Origin: Tetragonia tetragonoides
Lineage: Eukaryota; Streptophyta; Magnoliopsida; Caryophyllales; Aizoaceae
Assembly (NCBI GenBank): GCA_038025085.1
Contig: CM076143.1
Location: forward strand, 37,842,501-37,906,500
Length of the DNA: 64,000 bases
Reading direction: 5' to 3'
Numbering within the stretch: position 1 is the first letter of the stretch; every line of letters begins with the position of its first letter. Positions 10,514 through 22,100 of the stretch are shown piece by piece. Under the pieces are notes generated by a model that worked only from the letters and a program-made list of their open reading frames with translations, was not told where the DNA came from and searched no databases. The position numbers and the translations under genes were made by a program.

Positions 10514-12319
10514 TAGAGCTGTCAAAATTTGATCCGACCCGAAACCCGACCCATTACCGACCCGAAAAAAACAGGTTTTGAACACGATAATTTTATCCAA
10601 AACCCGATAGTGACCGAACCCGAAAACCCGATTAATTTCGGGTCGGGTCTCGGTCGGGTCGGGTTTGACCCAACGGGTTGGATGGACCCTCCACTCCACC
10701 GAGAACGCGAGAAAACCTAAAAAACCCTAAAAAAAAAACCTCCGTTCAGTTCTCTTCTCTCTCTCCTGAGTCTCCTCTCTTCGCTCTCTCTCCTCTCTCT
10801 CTCTCTCCTCACTTCGCTCTCTCTCCTCTCTCTCTCTCTCTCTCCTCACTTCGCTCTCTCTCTCCTGAGTCTCCTCTCTTCGCTCTCTCTCTCCTCTCTC
10901 TCTCTCTCTCTCAAGCTCATATCTCCGATCTGCTCGGTTGCTCCTCAGTCCCTTCGCCTCTAGCCATCACGCTTCCCTTTGCCTCCAGCCGTCTCAAAAA
11001 TTCAGTTCCTTCGTTAAGGTATGTGGTATTACTTCTGAATTTCATTATTTGGCTTTACCACAAGCAATTCATGGTTTTAATAAATTATTCATGGATTTTA
11101 TGGGTTTAATCCATGAAAGTGAGTTTTGGGTTTGCTTTGTTTATGTTTGTATTGCTTGTGGGTTTAATCCATGAGAGAGAGCATTTTTGATCAGTTTGTA
11201 TTGCTTATTTGCTTGTGGTAAAGCCATATAAGCCACTCACTTCTGATTTTATGGATATAAATTAGTGAAATTTTGTGTATTGGACTTTTGTTGTGCGAAA
11301 CTTTTCAATAGAAATTGTTGGTTTATTGAACCTGAAAGTAGTGACGAAAATGTTGATGTGCAAGTGTTCGAATGATTTAATTGTCTTGTTGGGTTATCTA
11401 CTACTGAGTTAGACACATTTATTCAATGTTTACATGCTGGGTTCTTATAAGAACTAAAATCTGAATTTCTGTAAGTTCTAGTTCCGTCAGTTTCAGACTC
11501 TTATTGGCCCCTGTTTTTCACATACCCTAACTGATTATATGCCTGCCTTTCCAGCGTGTTTGTGTGTTTCTAGTGTCCTTGAATGATGAGTAATCAAGAG
11601 CATAAAACTTTAACTTCAAAGCATTGTTTAGTACTTTGTTTCTAGGTCTTAAATTGATAAACTGTGGAACTGTTTTCTGCTGTCAAAATTCAGACATGCT
11701 GGCCATCTTCGTTCATCTTATTCAGAATTATTCTTGCATATTTACAGAATTGTATTTTGAATTTTAATCACTTATTTGTTATTGTTCATTTGTTGTGCAG
11801 GTGAAGGTGACAAGTTACTTGATGGTGTAGAGTTGCATTTTAGTCGGACAAGTCGTAACAAGGAATCTGGTAACAAAGGGGTGCCTCGTGAAAACGACGA
11901 GGAGATCGAGGACATGACAGCCGGTGTACTCAACTTTGATTAGAAATTGCACCAAAAAAAACTTGGATTTAAGAAATGACTTTGCTGTTTGTATGGTGGA
12001 TTTGAAGACTGTTTGTTTGAGTGTATCTGTTTAAGAAGCTTGGAATTTTATTATGTTGTGGTTTTGTATGTATTTACTGGTCTTTTAGGCTGATATTGCT
12101 GTCGTATCTCATATGATATAGTTGTGTTTTTTTAAGAAAATTAATTCGGAAAATTAATTTAAAGACGTCATCAACCCGTTGGGTCAACCCGATACCGAAA
12201 GTTCTGGGTCATGAACAAGCTTTTCTCAACCCGAAAAGTTTATGACCCGACCTGCTAATGACCCGAACCCGTTAGTACCGAACCCGAACCCGACCTGACC
12301 GACCTGTTTGACAGCTCTA
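10514..12319 (+). mobile_element. Non-autonomous hAT element nested in the hAT MITE
   Basis: 1,806 bp, beginning TAGAGCTGTCAAA and ending TTTGACAGCTCTA, a perfect 13-bp terminal inverted repeat. The 8-bp TSD ATACCCGA is at 10506-10513 and 12320-12327. Both ends are packed with ACCCGACCC-like motifs, the kind of subterminal repeat hAT transposases bind. No transposase domain is visible. The interior looks like a small spliced gene (next entry). Confidence 0.95.
10740..11943 (+). other. Split mini-gene inside the hAT element (product unknown)
   Basis: A CT-rich leader (10740-10915, many CTCTCT runs) is followed by a candidate exon ending TTCGTTAAG at 11018, a GT donor (GTATGTGG), a 780-bp T-rich intron with acceptor TTTGTTGTGCAG at 11800, and a last exon 11801-11943. 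The last exon has a 46-residue open frame starting EGDKLLDGVELHF and ending MTAGVLNFD before TAG. I do not recognise the peptide. It could be what is left of the transposase gene after internal deletion, or a captured host gene. Splice sites are by eye and expression is unknown. Confidence 0.45.
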
Positions 12320-15300
12320 ATACCCGAAATTTCGGATTCGGATAGTCGGATATCCGTTATCCGAAAAATATTTAAATTTTTTATTTTTTATCCTATTTTG
12401 TGCCTAATATTTTGAAAATGTGAGCCAAATATTTCGGATAGTTTCGGATATTCGGATAGTTTCGGATAATTTTGAGTTTTTCGGATATCCGAAAATCCGA
12501 AAATTTTGGAAATTGGTATCCGAACCCGTATCCGAAATTTCAATATCCGTTTTTCGGGTATCCAAAATTTCGGATATCCGCTTTTTCGGATAATTTCAGT
12601 TCGGATATTCGGGTTTTTGGATCGGATGCTTGGGTTCGGATATTTTTGAACAGCCCTACCTGTATGGTCCTTGCTCTTGCTGAAATATTAACCCAAGCCT
12701 TAATTTTCTTCAATATCTCTACAGATACTGGACACAAGAAAAAAAGGTGATTGTTATCTTTTGTATCCTTCCTGCACATGTAGCAGACTGCATCCCCACA
12801 CAGGAAACCCATTCTCTGAATTCTGTCTTTGGTTAATAATCTCCCCATTTGAGCAAGCCATAGACAAAAGCTGTGCCTTGGCATAGTGATCTTCCCCCAT
12901 ATCAGGTCTGCATTTCTACATTTGGGCATGTCTCCTGCCAGTACTTTGTAGCCACTGGCAGCTGTGTAAACACCATCTGGTGTTTCCTTCCACACTTTGC
13001 CATCTCTATAATAATTGCAAAAATATTGTTTTGCTTTATTAATCTTCCTCCAGTACCAGCTGCTACCCCGACAGGGATATAATCCCAAAAATTCTGCCCC
13101 TTTAAATGAACACCATTAATCCACCTTACCCACATTGTGTCTTTTTTTGTGGCTAAATCCCATATGTGCTTACCAGACAGAGCAATATTGAACCATTTGC
13201 ATTGCTTAAAATTGAGACCACCATTTTTCCTTGGCCTGCAAACAATGTCCCTGGCAACTAGACTTGTTCTGTGTTGTTGATCATTATAGCCCCATAAAAA
13301 CATCCTGCATTTCTGTTCAATAGCTTTAAGAACTCCTGCATGCATGATAAAAATACTAGACCAATAAACATGAATGGACAAGAGGACAGAATTTATCAGG
13401 TGAGCTCTCCCTACATATGACAAGTTTTGGAAGCCCAGACTTGCATTCTTTTAGTCATCTTATCCACCAAGTACTCACAGTCAATCTTACTCCATTTTGA
13501 AGGAGATAGAGGAACACCAAGATACTTCATGGGCAGTGATCCCTCTCTGAAACCAGACAGCCGCAACAACTTCTCTTTTGTTTCTTCATTTAATTATCCC
13601 TACCAGATAAATGTTTGACTTCTCCTTATTGGCATGTAGGCCAGTTACTTGTGAGAAATAGCTAAGACTCTCCATCAGAATAGAGACTGAGGCAACATCA
13701 GCTTTGCAAAAACACATCAAATCATCTGCAAAACACAGGTGATTGAGTGCTAATTCCTTGCACATGGGATGCCACTTGAATGCAGAATCTAGGCTTGTAG
13801 TCTTCAGAACCCTTGACAAAAATTCCATGACCAACACAAAAATCAGAGGTGAAATTAGGTCACCCTGCCTGATGCCTCGCTTTGACATAAAATACCCATA
13901 TCTCTCACCATTAATATTAATGCTGAAACTGGCAGATTTAATGCATTCCATGATCCAACCACTGAACTTCACAGGAAAAGCCATATCCCTGCAACATCTC
14001 CTGAATAAAACTCTAGTGAATGGTGTCATAAGCCTTCCTTAAATCAATCTTTAACAGACATCTAGGAGAAGATTGTTTCCTCCTATAATACTTTATTAAG
14101 TCTTGGCAAATTATAATATTGTGCACAATGGATCTTTGAGCAACAAATGCCCCTTGGTTCATAGACACAAGGTCACGGAGTACTTTTGCCAGTCTGCTAC
14201 ACAAAATTTTTGAGATGCACTTGTAGATAGTATTGCAACATGCTATTGGTCTGAAATCAGAGGCTCTTTCAGGATTAGGGATCTTCTGCACCAAACAAAG
14301 GTTTGAAGCATTCACTACTTTCAGCATTTCGGAAGAAGCAAAAAAATCTAGCACAGCTTCAGTGATCTCCACCCCCACAATTGGCCAAGCTTCTCTGAAA
14401 AACCCAGAACCCAAACCATCAGGCCAGGGCTTTTGTTGCAGTCAATGTCAAACATGGCCTTCTTCACTTCATCTGCAGTAACAGGATCAATCAACCCCAT
14501 CTGCTGATGTATATTCAGTCTGTGCCCAGTTGAAAAGAAGCATTGCTCTGTAGCTAATTCTCTATTACCATTTACCCCCAACATACTCTCATAAAAATGC
14601 AAAAACTCCTCCCTTATCAACCCTTGATCTTCCAGAATTGAACCCTCCTGTGTCTTGAGGGATAAGACCATATTATGCTGCCTTCTCTGCTTTAAAATGG
14701 AATGGAAATGCTGAGTGTTCCCATCCCCTAGCTGTACCCATTTCACTTTACTTTTCTGCTGAAGAAAAGATTCTGCAGCCAAGTTAACCTCATTGAATTT
14801 TTTCCTAGTCTCCACCTCCTCCTGCTGTATTATCTCATTCAAGGGGTTACAATTTGCCTTCACTTGAGCTTGAGACATATTTTCTCTAGCAATATCAACG
14901 CTTTTCTCACATTCTTCATTTTATGATAAATCTGAAACATTTTTTCGCCTTTTGTTCTGACATTCCAAGCTTGCTGAACAGTTGCTAGGAAGTTAGAGTG
15001 GAGGCTCCACATATTAAAATATCTGAAGGGGATGTTTCTGCTAGCTTTACTTTGAGTGAGGTCAAGACACATAGGAGAGTAGTCTGACACCCCCTCAGGG
15101 TAATACTGAACTATGCATTGATCAAGGAGTTGAAGCCACTGACTGTTAGCAAAAACCCAATCTATTTTGGAATAGACCCTACCCCCCTTCTCAAGCCTAT
15201 TATTCCAAGTATATTTACAGCCAGACCAACATAACTCAGTAAGGTAACAGTCATTCAGACAAGTTTTAAACTCATGTGTTTCAGCATAAGTCACTAGGAC

Positions 15301-15858
15301 ACCCCCTTGCCTATCCTCATACTTCAAAACATTATTAAAGTCTCCAGCAATCACCCATGGTTCCAGACAGTTGGTTGCAAAGGATCTTAAGTCCCCCCAC
15401 AACTGCTGCCTCTCTTCTTTCTCATTCAGTCCATACACAGCATTGAGCACAAAATCAGTTTTTCTCTCCCTATGACACACTTTACAAATAACCATTTGTG
15501 CAGAGGAAAAAATAACATCAACATGAAAATAGTCAGGAACCACCTAATCCAAATCCTACCCAAATGATGCTTATCATGATTGATAAAAGATTCCCACCCT
15601 GGCATGAAACTATTTTTGCAATTTTCAATATTAACTGATCTAATTTTAGTTTCTAAAAAAGCAACTAAACCACAATTATTCTGTCTACAAAAGAGAGCAA
15701 TGTCCCTTTGCTTATTAGGCCCATTGAGCCCTCTCACATTCCACACAAGCACTCTATCCATGGTTATCTGTCAGGATTGGGGACATACCATGTGGTGGCA
15801 CCAACTCAATACGATGTTCCTCCTGCAACTCTGGCTCTGCATTAGCATCTTGTATCAC

Positions 15859-17188
15859 CTACACCTCCTGCACCTCACTTCCTTCTTGCAAAGCATCATA
15901 TTTATTATGCAGCTGAGTAGTAGGGTTCCTTTGTTGAGGTATTGGCCTGTAAGTTCCTCTGCCACCCCCCCTTCTACCTCTATTTGCATTTCCCATTCTG
16001 CCTCTCCCTCTGGCTGCATTCTGCCACTGATGAGTCATGGGTACACCTGGTTCCATAGGTTGTGCATGCTGCACAGGTTGTGCATTCTGCACAGGCTGAG
16101 TAGGCTGGTCTACAGGGGCCTGTGTAGCTTTACCCTTCTTTCTATAGGTCTCTTCAATGTGTCCATACTGCTTGCAGTGAGCACAAACAGTTGGTTTCCA
16201 ATCATAATCCACCTCCTGCTCTACAATGTTGCCTCTTTCATTCTTGAAAAACACCTTGTCTGGATAAACACCATCTATCTCCACCTCAATCAACACTCTA
16301 GCATAGTGAATACCAACTTTGAGTTCAGTGTTCTTGTCTGCCATCATGGGCCTGCCAATGAGGCTAGCTATTTTACTCAAACCTACAGCATTCCAGTATT
16401 TAACATTTAAGCCTGGGAATTTAACCCAGATTGGGACAGAAGTGAGCTCCTCTCTAGCATAATTCACATTCTCAGACCATGGCCTTACTATCATGGGTTT
16501 ATTATCAAAATGATATACTCCTTCTTCCAAAACAGCACCCCTTTGTTCCAATGAGTCAAAACGCACCAGAACTAAACCATTGTTCATCATAACTATCTTA
16601 TTCATCCCCTTTTTTTGCCCAAATTCTCCTTAAGAAACCACTCAGGACATTAATTGGAGGCCTAGAACCCATTACATAACATACCACAGCTTGCTTCCAG
16701 TAATTAATTTCCGATTGAATATCCATGGTTTTAATTTCCCCAACTGGTTTTCCCTCATGCATAATAGGTTCAATAAATTTCAGTTTAAATCCAGCATTTC
16801 TCAAATGTGTAATATCAAATTTGTCTCAAGCAGAGGGTTTACCTATTCCAAACGATTGCTGTTGTTTTTCAGCTGCTGTAGCTGCAACCTCGTCTTCCCA
16901 TGAAAAGTGGGTTCGAGCTTTATCCTTCATCTTCGAAAGCCACGAATTGATTTTCTCACGAGCTAGCTCCAGTTGTTGTACCGTTTTCGGTTGCATCTCA
17001 GGTGTCATAATTTCTGGGGCTTCCAGTTCATGAGCTAGATTGCGCACAACACGATCGAGGTTGGGACGTTCACTACTGTTACATTGACAGGGGTTTGTGA
17101 TTTTGGTAGGACTTGGTAGTGCCATTGTTCCTCCTTCATCACCGCCATTGTTATCAACTCCCTTTTTAGTTTTCACCTTCCTCCCCAT
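15859..17188 (-). pseudogene. LINE ORF1 remnant (DUF4283 and zinc knuckle)
   Basis: The minus-strand ORF1 starts MGRKVKTKKG at 17188, loses frame near 16826 and near 16605, and continues to 15859. Its middle carries the DUF4283 block (LVRFDSLEQRGAVLEEG, MIVRPW, SVPIWVKFPGL, IGRPMMAD), found in plant LINE ORF1 proteins. A zinc-knuckle core, CAHCKQYGHIEETY, follows, in which the last metal ligand is Tyr instead of Cys. The C-terminus is rich in Q/P and RGRGR repeats, expected for an RNA-binding coat protein. ORF1 packages LINE RNA. The frameshifts and lost ligand show decay. Confidence 0.85.
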
Positions 17189-17515
17189 GGAAACTCAGGG
17201 CCGCGTTAATGGCTAACGAGCGCTGGAGAGAGGAGAGAGCATTCTAGAGAGAGAAACTGATTTTTGCGATGCCAATGTTAGGGCCCGAAAAAAAAAAAGG
17301 TTAATAATTAAGGGGGTAATGGAGAATACGTCAAAATCTGGGAGAAAATGACGAAAATTGGGAGAAAACCATTACTCTAGGGGAAAGTGTGTAACTATTC
17401 TTTTTTAAATGGGTAATTATTACCCTCATTTACACAAAATCTAACCGTCCCATTTTAACCTATAAGTTCGATCCATTATCCTGTTAATCATTACCCCAAT
17501 CCAAACACCCCCTTA

Positions 17516-17809
17516 TAATTTTATACCATTGTTTTTATCCGATTAGTCCCGTGCTGATGTAGCAATAAGTTTTTCTTAATTAAAAAAAAAAACAGGCTGG
17601 TCCATTAAACCGTTAAGGGCCCAGACCTTTTAAGCTCTTATGTGTGGGCTAAGACTTAAGACCTAAGACTAGAGTTATTAAAAGATGACCCGACCCGACT
17701 GATTTTTTTAGGGTCTTGATAAAACATTCTCGATAAAACCCATTTACAACCCCGTAAAATAAACTAAAATCTGATTTCGACTTAAAAATCAATCCATAAT
17801 CAGTCCGGT
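17516..17809. other. No gene seen
   Basis: AT-rich sequence with a few ACCCGACCCGA motifs near 17690 but no clear terminus or ORF. Confidence 0.5.
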
Positions 17810-18689
17810 CAAAACCGGCTTTAAGAGGGGTGCATATCGGGCGTGTGCAGAGGGCCCCAAAATATCAGGGGCCCCAAAGTCCAATTACAAACAATTACAA
17901 ACAGTATCGAACGACGCTAGAAATATTAGGCTATGAAACTTCAATTTAATGGCTATGAAACTCATCTTCTCCCTCTGAATAATTTGTATGGTCCATCTCC
18001 TTTTTCCCCTTCTCACTCTTAAAATGTGCCACCACTCACATATTTCAAATTCCACCGCACCGATACCGCATAAGATTCATTTGCAGGTAAATTTTCATAA
18101 ACAGTTTTTTTGAAATTTTAGATTGCTTTTAATCGATTTGGGCATTTCGCTCTGCTTGCTGATACAATTTAATTTGTTCATTGTGTGCAATTCTGATTTC
18201 CAACTTTGTTCATTGTGTGCATAAATATTGTAGGGATTGGTCTCTAGCTTATTCGTGTGTGACCTCACAAATACTCTCTCCGTCTCAAAAAAACCCGAAC
18301 CTTTGTTTTTTCACGGTTTTCAATACACCACTTTGACCGTAAATAACTACAATTATATGAATATAAAAATTGTAACAATACGATTTTTTAAAAGTAATCA
18401 AAAATAAATCTAACAAAAGTATTTTCATAATATGAATCTTTATATTGTTTCATAAATTAATGGTCAAAATTAAAACAAAATTTCAGATTTTTTTGAGACG
18501 GAGGGAGTATCTCATTTTATGTAATTGCTTTTTTTAGCTAGTTCTTATAATTGAGTGCTGGAGTTTTTAGAATATATAACAGTTCAACTAAGGAAAAAGG
18601 AGTTCAAGTTTAATTTACTACTCTACTTATTTTATAGGGCCTCATTTTGTATTTTTTCACAGGGCTCCAAAATGCTTGAGACGGCCCTG
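17810..18689. mobile_element. Candidate degenerate hAT element around a Stowaway MITE
   Basis: The right end, inverted, reads CAGGGCCGTCTCAAG and resembles the left end CAAAACCGGCTTTAAG. GGGGCCCC-type motifs sit inside both ends. Flanking 8-mers AGTCCGGT and GGTCTGGT agree at six of eight positions. The element is old and this call is tentative. Confidence 0.35.
18274..18507. mobile_element. Stowaway MITE (Tc1/mariner)
   Basis: 234 bp with termini CTCTCTCCGTCTCAAAAAA and, inverted, CTCCCTCCGTCTCAAAAAA, flanked by TA on both sides. CTCCCTCCGT ends plus a TA TSD define Stowaway. The interior is AT-rich without an ORF. Confidence 0.92.
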
Positions 18690-18974
18690 GGTCTGGTCCA
18701 ACCCCAAAGCAACCGACCCATAACCCACTGGGTCTGCCGTTTGACTGGTCTACCTAAGACCAAACAAAAAACCGTGAGAAAGAGAGGGAAACCTGTTAGG
18801 TTTTGGCGCCAAAAAAAAGAAAGGTTCAGAAAACAACTTTGCACATCCAATTCTCACCATTTTCTTTCGCCTCTCAGACTCAATTCATCCCTGGGAGAGA
18901 GAAAGACTGAAGGAACATCTAATCATAAGAAAAGATAAATCTTATATCTTTTTTGCAACTCTATATAGAATTAC

Positions 18975-19385
18975 TCATCATTTTAAATTTCCAACATCCT
19001 GATTTTAACCATTGATGTCTTTTTGTCTTTTGTTTTGGGGTTAAATCTATTGTCTATTGTCAATTTATTGCAAAATGCAAATTTATGCCACTATCAATTT
19101 CTGATTTCTCAATTTTGTTCTTGATAAACCCTTTAGTCAATGGACGAGATTGATTGGAAGAAGATACGTGTAGTTGGTTTTTTTTATGCATAACGATATA
19201 AATTAGTGGTCATTTTAAATTCCCAACAAGGCCTTTTTTTCTTTTTTGGGGTTTAAATCTATTGTCAATTTATTACAGTGCAAATTTATGTCACTATCAG
19301 TTTGTAATTTCTCAATTTTGTTTTTGATAAACCCTTTAGTGAATGGAAGAGATTGAAGAGAAGAAGATTTGTGTAGTTGGCACAA
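18975..19385 (+). repeat. Tandem duplication covering the F-box gene start
   Basis: Two units of about 200 bp (18975-19195 and about 19205-19385) share GGTTAAATCTATTGTC, GCAAATTTATG and ATAAACCCTTTAGT followed by the ATG context. The upstream unit carries a decoy start at 19140 whose frame gives MDEIDWKKIRVVG and soon stops. The downstream unit holds the start actually open into the F-box gene. Confidence 0.8.
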
Positions 19386-22100
19386 GAAGCAGTAGTAGGG
19401 ACATAATTAGCAGCCTAGCAGATGTCATTCTTCATTATATTCTCTCCTTTTTGGATATCAAAATTGCAGCTCAGACCTCTGTACTTTCTAAAAGATGGAG
19501 AAATGTATGGACTTCACTCCATTGTCTCAATTTCAGCTTAAAAATTAAGGATTTTGTTAACCCTGATGGACATGTTGGTAAATCTCTAACGAAGCTCCGA
19601 AAAGAGAAGAAGATAGAGTTTTGTAATTTAATCGAGAAAGTATTGGATGGTCGACATGGGTCTGAGATCAAGAGATTTGTTTTGTTATGTGATGTTCAGT
19701 TGGGTCCAAGCTTTATAAAATCCACTTTGTGTGGCGCTGTTCGCCATAAGGTTAGGGAGATTGAAATCTCTACTGAAAGTTCAAGCGGAAATCCCGCAAT
19801 ATTTCACCAGTGTTTGTATACCCGTGAGTCCCTGGAGAAACTTAAATTGGTTAATGGTTCTAGTGGCTTATTGGTTTCGTCCTCAACTATGGGTTTCCAT
19901 GCACTTAGAGAGTTGAGGCTCCATGATTTCTCATTCTCAAAAAAAAATTACTCTGAAGATATCTTTCTTAAATTTTCTGTTCTCGAATTCTTGAGTTTGG
20001 TGAACTGCTCTTTCCCGCATGATGACTACCATGATATAGTCACGATATCAGCTCCCCGTCTAAACAGAATGGAAATATGGTACCTTCTCCTTGTAGTAGA
20101 CGAAAGTATCTTAAAGCTTACAAAGTTAAAGTTTTTGCACCAATGCTTTCATATTTCAAATTTGAGGGTCCTGAACCTATCAAGTGCTTTATGGATGCTA
20201 AGTCGGCTTCCTTGGAGGAGGTAGAGATTGATATTCAAGCAGATCTAGGTGAGACTGAGGATTACAAGGCTTATCTAGAATATAACTCGTACAGTAACAG
20301 GGAACACGAGATAGTTAAACGTATTCGCTCCAAAAAGGAACGCAGGATCAAGGCACTTGTAGAGATGCTAAGAGAGTTTCGCAACGCAAAATCTGTCATT
20401 ATATCTTTCAAGACTCTTGAGGTACAGTTGCAATGTTTTAACTAATAACTGTTTCGCCATTTTGTTTTCATCTTTTTGTGAACTTCAAACCAAAGCTAAT
20501 AGTTTGCTTAGATGTGTTTGTGCTGAATGATGCATTGTTGCTTGGTGTTTGCTTGGCGCTCTAGACAAGTTTTCTCCCATTTATAATATCAGTATGTTGG
20601 TATGCTTAAGTAAATGTCTCTTCTTTTGCGAGTCACTAAGTGTAATGTTGCTGAAAAGGACATATACGCATTGCTCTAAGCCTCTAAGTAGTTCCTCTAG
20701 TCCTTTCTCGAATGTCAGATTGATATTCATGATATCATTGTTTGTGCTTTGATCAAACATAACGGGTTCATATGTATGAGTTAGTTAAGAGTGCCTTGCT
20801 CCCAAAACTCTGAACAATTTGTTAAGAAACTAGGATCTTTAACTGCTTCTCCCATCCATAATATCATTTTGTTTTGTTTTTCTTGAGTCCATGAGTATAT
20901 GGGTAAAAGTTATGAGTGTCTTTCTTCCAAAATTTTGAGCATATGTGTTACCTTACCTGCTTTTCTCATCCTATAAATTAAACCTGTGCTTATTGTCCTG
21001 TCAACTGAGATTACCTTTAGAACTCATTAGAAGGTAAAATGTATTAGAGGAAACATAGAGGTTTCTTTTGACTTGGAATAGACCAGGGTTGATTGCTGTG
21101 TGAGATGTGAGAAGTAGGTTGAGAATAGTCGAGAATGTAAACGTAATGTAAATTTCTCATGCAAGGTAAGGCATGGTCTAGTAGGGACAAAGAATTTCTG
21201 GACAGAGACTATTGTGCTCATATGCCTTTCTGTGAATGTCCTTGTTACTTTTGATAAGGGTTTGGGAGACAATCTTTAGTTCATTATTACTAGCACACTG
21301 AGAGCCATGAAAGATTGTTATACCAATTCATAGATAACAGTAGCGGGTCATAAACGGTTAGAAAGCCCCACAAATGTTGCTACAATTAGGTTGCAGTCCT
21401 AATAACCTTGACAAAGTAGTTCTCTTAGAACAGATTCTTGTTGATGTTTGAGCAACAATTAAATTCATTTGTGTTTGCTCACTTTGTGCTAGAGAAACTA
21501 GAATATTTATGATTTTGTTGTGCACATTTAATTTGCAGAAACTTTGGCCTGTTTGACCTAGATATTAAGGTTAGAATACAAAAATATCGCAAGTAGTGAT
21601 TCTACGTAGAATCATTTACAGAGTTTTCCACTATTCTTCAGTATCATGAATCAACTTGGAGAGTCAGGAATAAGCATTCCTAAAGCAAAAGTCTCAGGAA
21701 TTTCATATCTCAATGTAAAGGAAGAAGAAATTCATTAGCTAGTGAACACTCTTGAAAAAGCCTTAGCTAATATGGGTCAGAGAACATTGTTTTGCCACTC
21801 CAAAAGGATAGCATTTAATATAGCTTTAGAAACGTACATTATGTGGAAGAAATTTTTGAAATGCAATATCTCTGAGCACCACCATTCTCGATTCTTCATT
21901 CTACCATCTGATTTTAATTTTCTACTGGTCATTGATGTAGGTTCTCACTGATATTCCCAATTTAATGGATAGTGAGGCGTCTCCATTTTCAGATTTGAAA
22001 AATATAAAACTGAAACCTGGATCGTCAATGCTCTCTGCATTGGACTTTTTGCTGAAAGAATCACATGATGCTAAAGCTTCCCTACAAGAATCCTTGCAAG
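19343..22100 (+). pseudogene. F-box/LRR (FBD-type) protein gene with a frameshift
   Basis: F-box proteins are substrate receptors of SCF ubiquitin ligases. The ATG at 19343 opens a frame with the F-box near residues 20-60 (ISSLADVILHYILSFLDIK, QTSVLSKRWRNVW), followed by plant LRR-type blocks (ALRELRLHDFSF, LEFLSLVNCSF, ISAPRLNRMEIW). Between about 20090 and 20130 the homologous reading moves to another frame (KVKVFAPMLSYFKFEG, SASLEEVEIDI), so one indel breaks the gene. That frame ends at a good donor (GAG|GTACAG, 20421). A 1.5-kb intron leads to an exon at 21941-22100 (VLTDIPNLMDSEASPF, LSALDFLLKESHDAK), which ends at another donor. The 3' end was not found. It could still be expressed in truncated form, or the indel could be a sequencing error. 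Confidence 0.8.

Larger units (their letters stand above)
10401..12659. mobile_element. hAT-type MITE inserted in the LINE, itself split
   Basis: It begins TAGGGGTGTTCAT and ends GAACAGCCCTA (inverted TAGGGCTGTTC), with a perfect 8-bp TSD CCTGTATG at 10393-10400 and 12660-12667. The 8-bp TSD and TAGGG termini mark the hAT superfamily. Its own sequence is about 445 bp, rich in palindromes such as TCGGATATCCGAAA, and has no ORF. The remaining 1.8 kb is a second hAT element within it. Confidence 0.93.
10213..15761 (-). pseudogene. LINE ORF2 remnant (endonuclease, RT, zf-RVT)
   Basis: The minus-strand pieces in order are: 15761-15426 endonuclease start (MDRVLVWNVRGLNGP, FLETK), 15543-14860 endonuclease core (VIAGDFNN, KIDWVFAN, SDYSPM), 14878-14348 linker (KVKWVQLGDGNTQHFH) and RT start (CNKSPG), 14414-14013 RT (PERASDFRPIACCNTIYK, NQGAFVAQRSI, LLKIDLRKAYDTI), 14029-13586 RT with the catalytic FADD box and KRGIRQGDLISPLIF, then 13423-12540 the thumb/connection and zf-RVT (MPRHSFCLWLAQ). 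The C-terminal end follows at 10392-10213 (GLLNWISRQ). Neighbouring pieces change frame at about 15.5, 14.87, 14.4, 14.0, 13.5 and 13.0 kb. The protein would nick DNA and copy its RNA there. This copy cannot. Confidence 0.9.
10189..17275 (-). mobile_element. L1-type LINE, near full length, broken and split by a hAT nest
   Basis: Read on the minus strand it starts near 17275 with a short 5' UTR, then ORF1 (DUF4283 plus zinc knuckle), ORF2 (endonuclease, reverse transcriptase, zf-RVT) and a poly(A) tail seen as the T run 10189-10212. An insertion at 10401-12659 with TSD CCTGTATG divides the zf-RVT region, and the reading continues across it once the insert and one TSD copy are discounted. The tail begins soon after the ORF2 block ending LRLRQ, without the 250-bp 3' UTR of the LINE at the window start. 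Several frameshifts show it is dead. Its own TSD could not be assigned with confidence. Confidence 0.88.
10056..17512. mobile_element. Tourist/Harbinger-like MITE, host of the nested LINE (outermost layer)
   Basis: The left end TGGGGCGCTTAAATTTG (10056) and the inverted right end GGGGGTGTTTGGATTG (to 17512) match imperfectly, and both are flanked by TTA (10053-10055 and 17513-17515), the TSD of PIF/Harbinger elements. Subterminal GGGTAATGG blocks also recur at both sides. Without its insert the element would be only a few hundred bases. The LINE fills the rest. The termini are short and degenerate, so this layer is less certain than the inner ones. Confidence 0.55.

Noticed and set aside
15580..16410. 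276-codon plus-strand ORF
   Set aside because: It lies antisense to LINE ORF1/ORF2. The composition is leucine/serine-rich without domains.
10189..17300. LINE target-site duplication
   Set aside because: GGGTAATG-like phrases occur on both sides, but they are also part of the host MITE's arms, so no TSD can be assigned.
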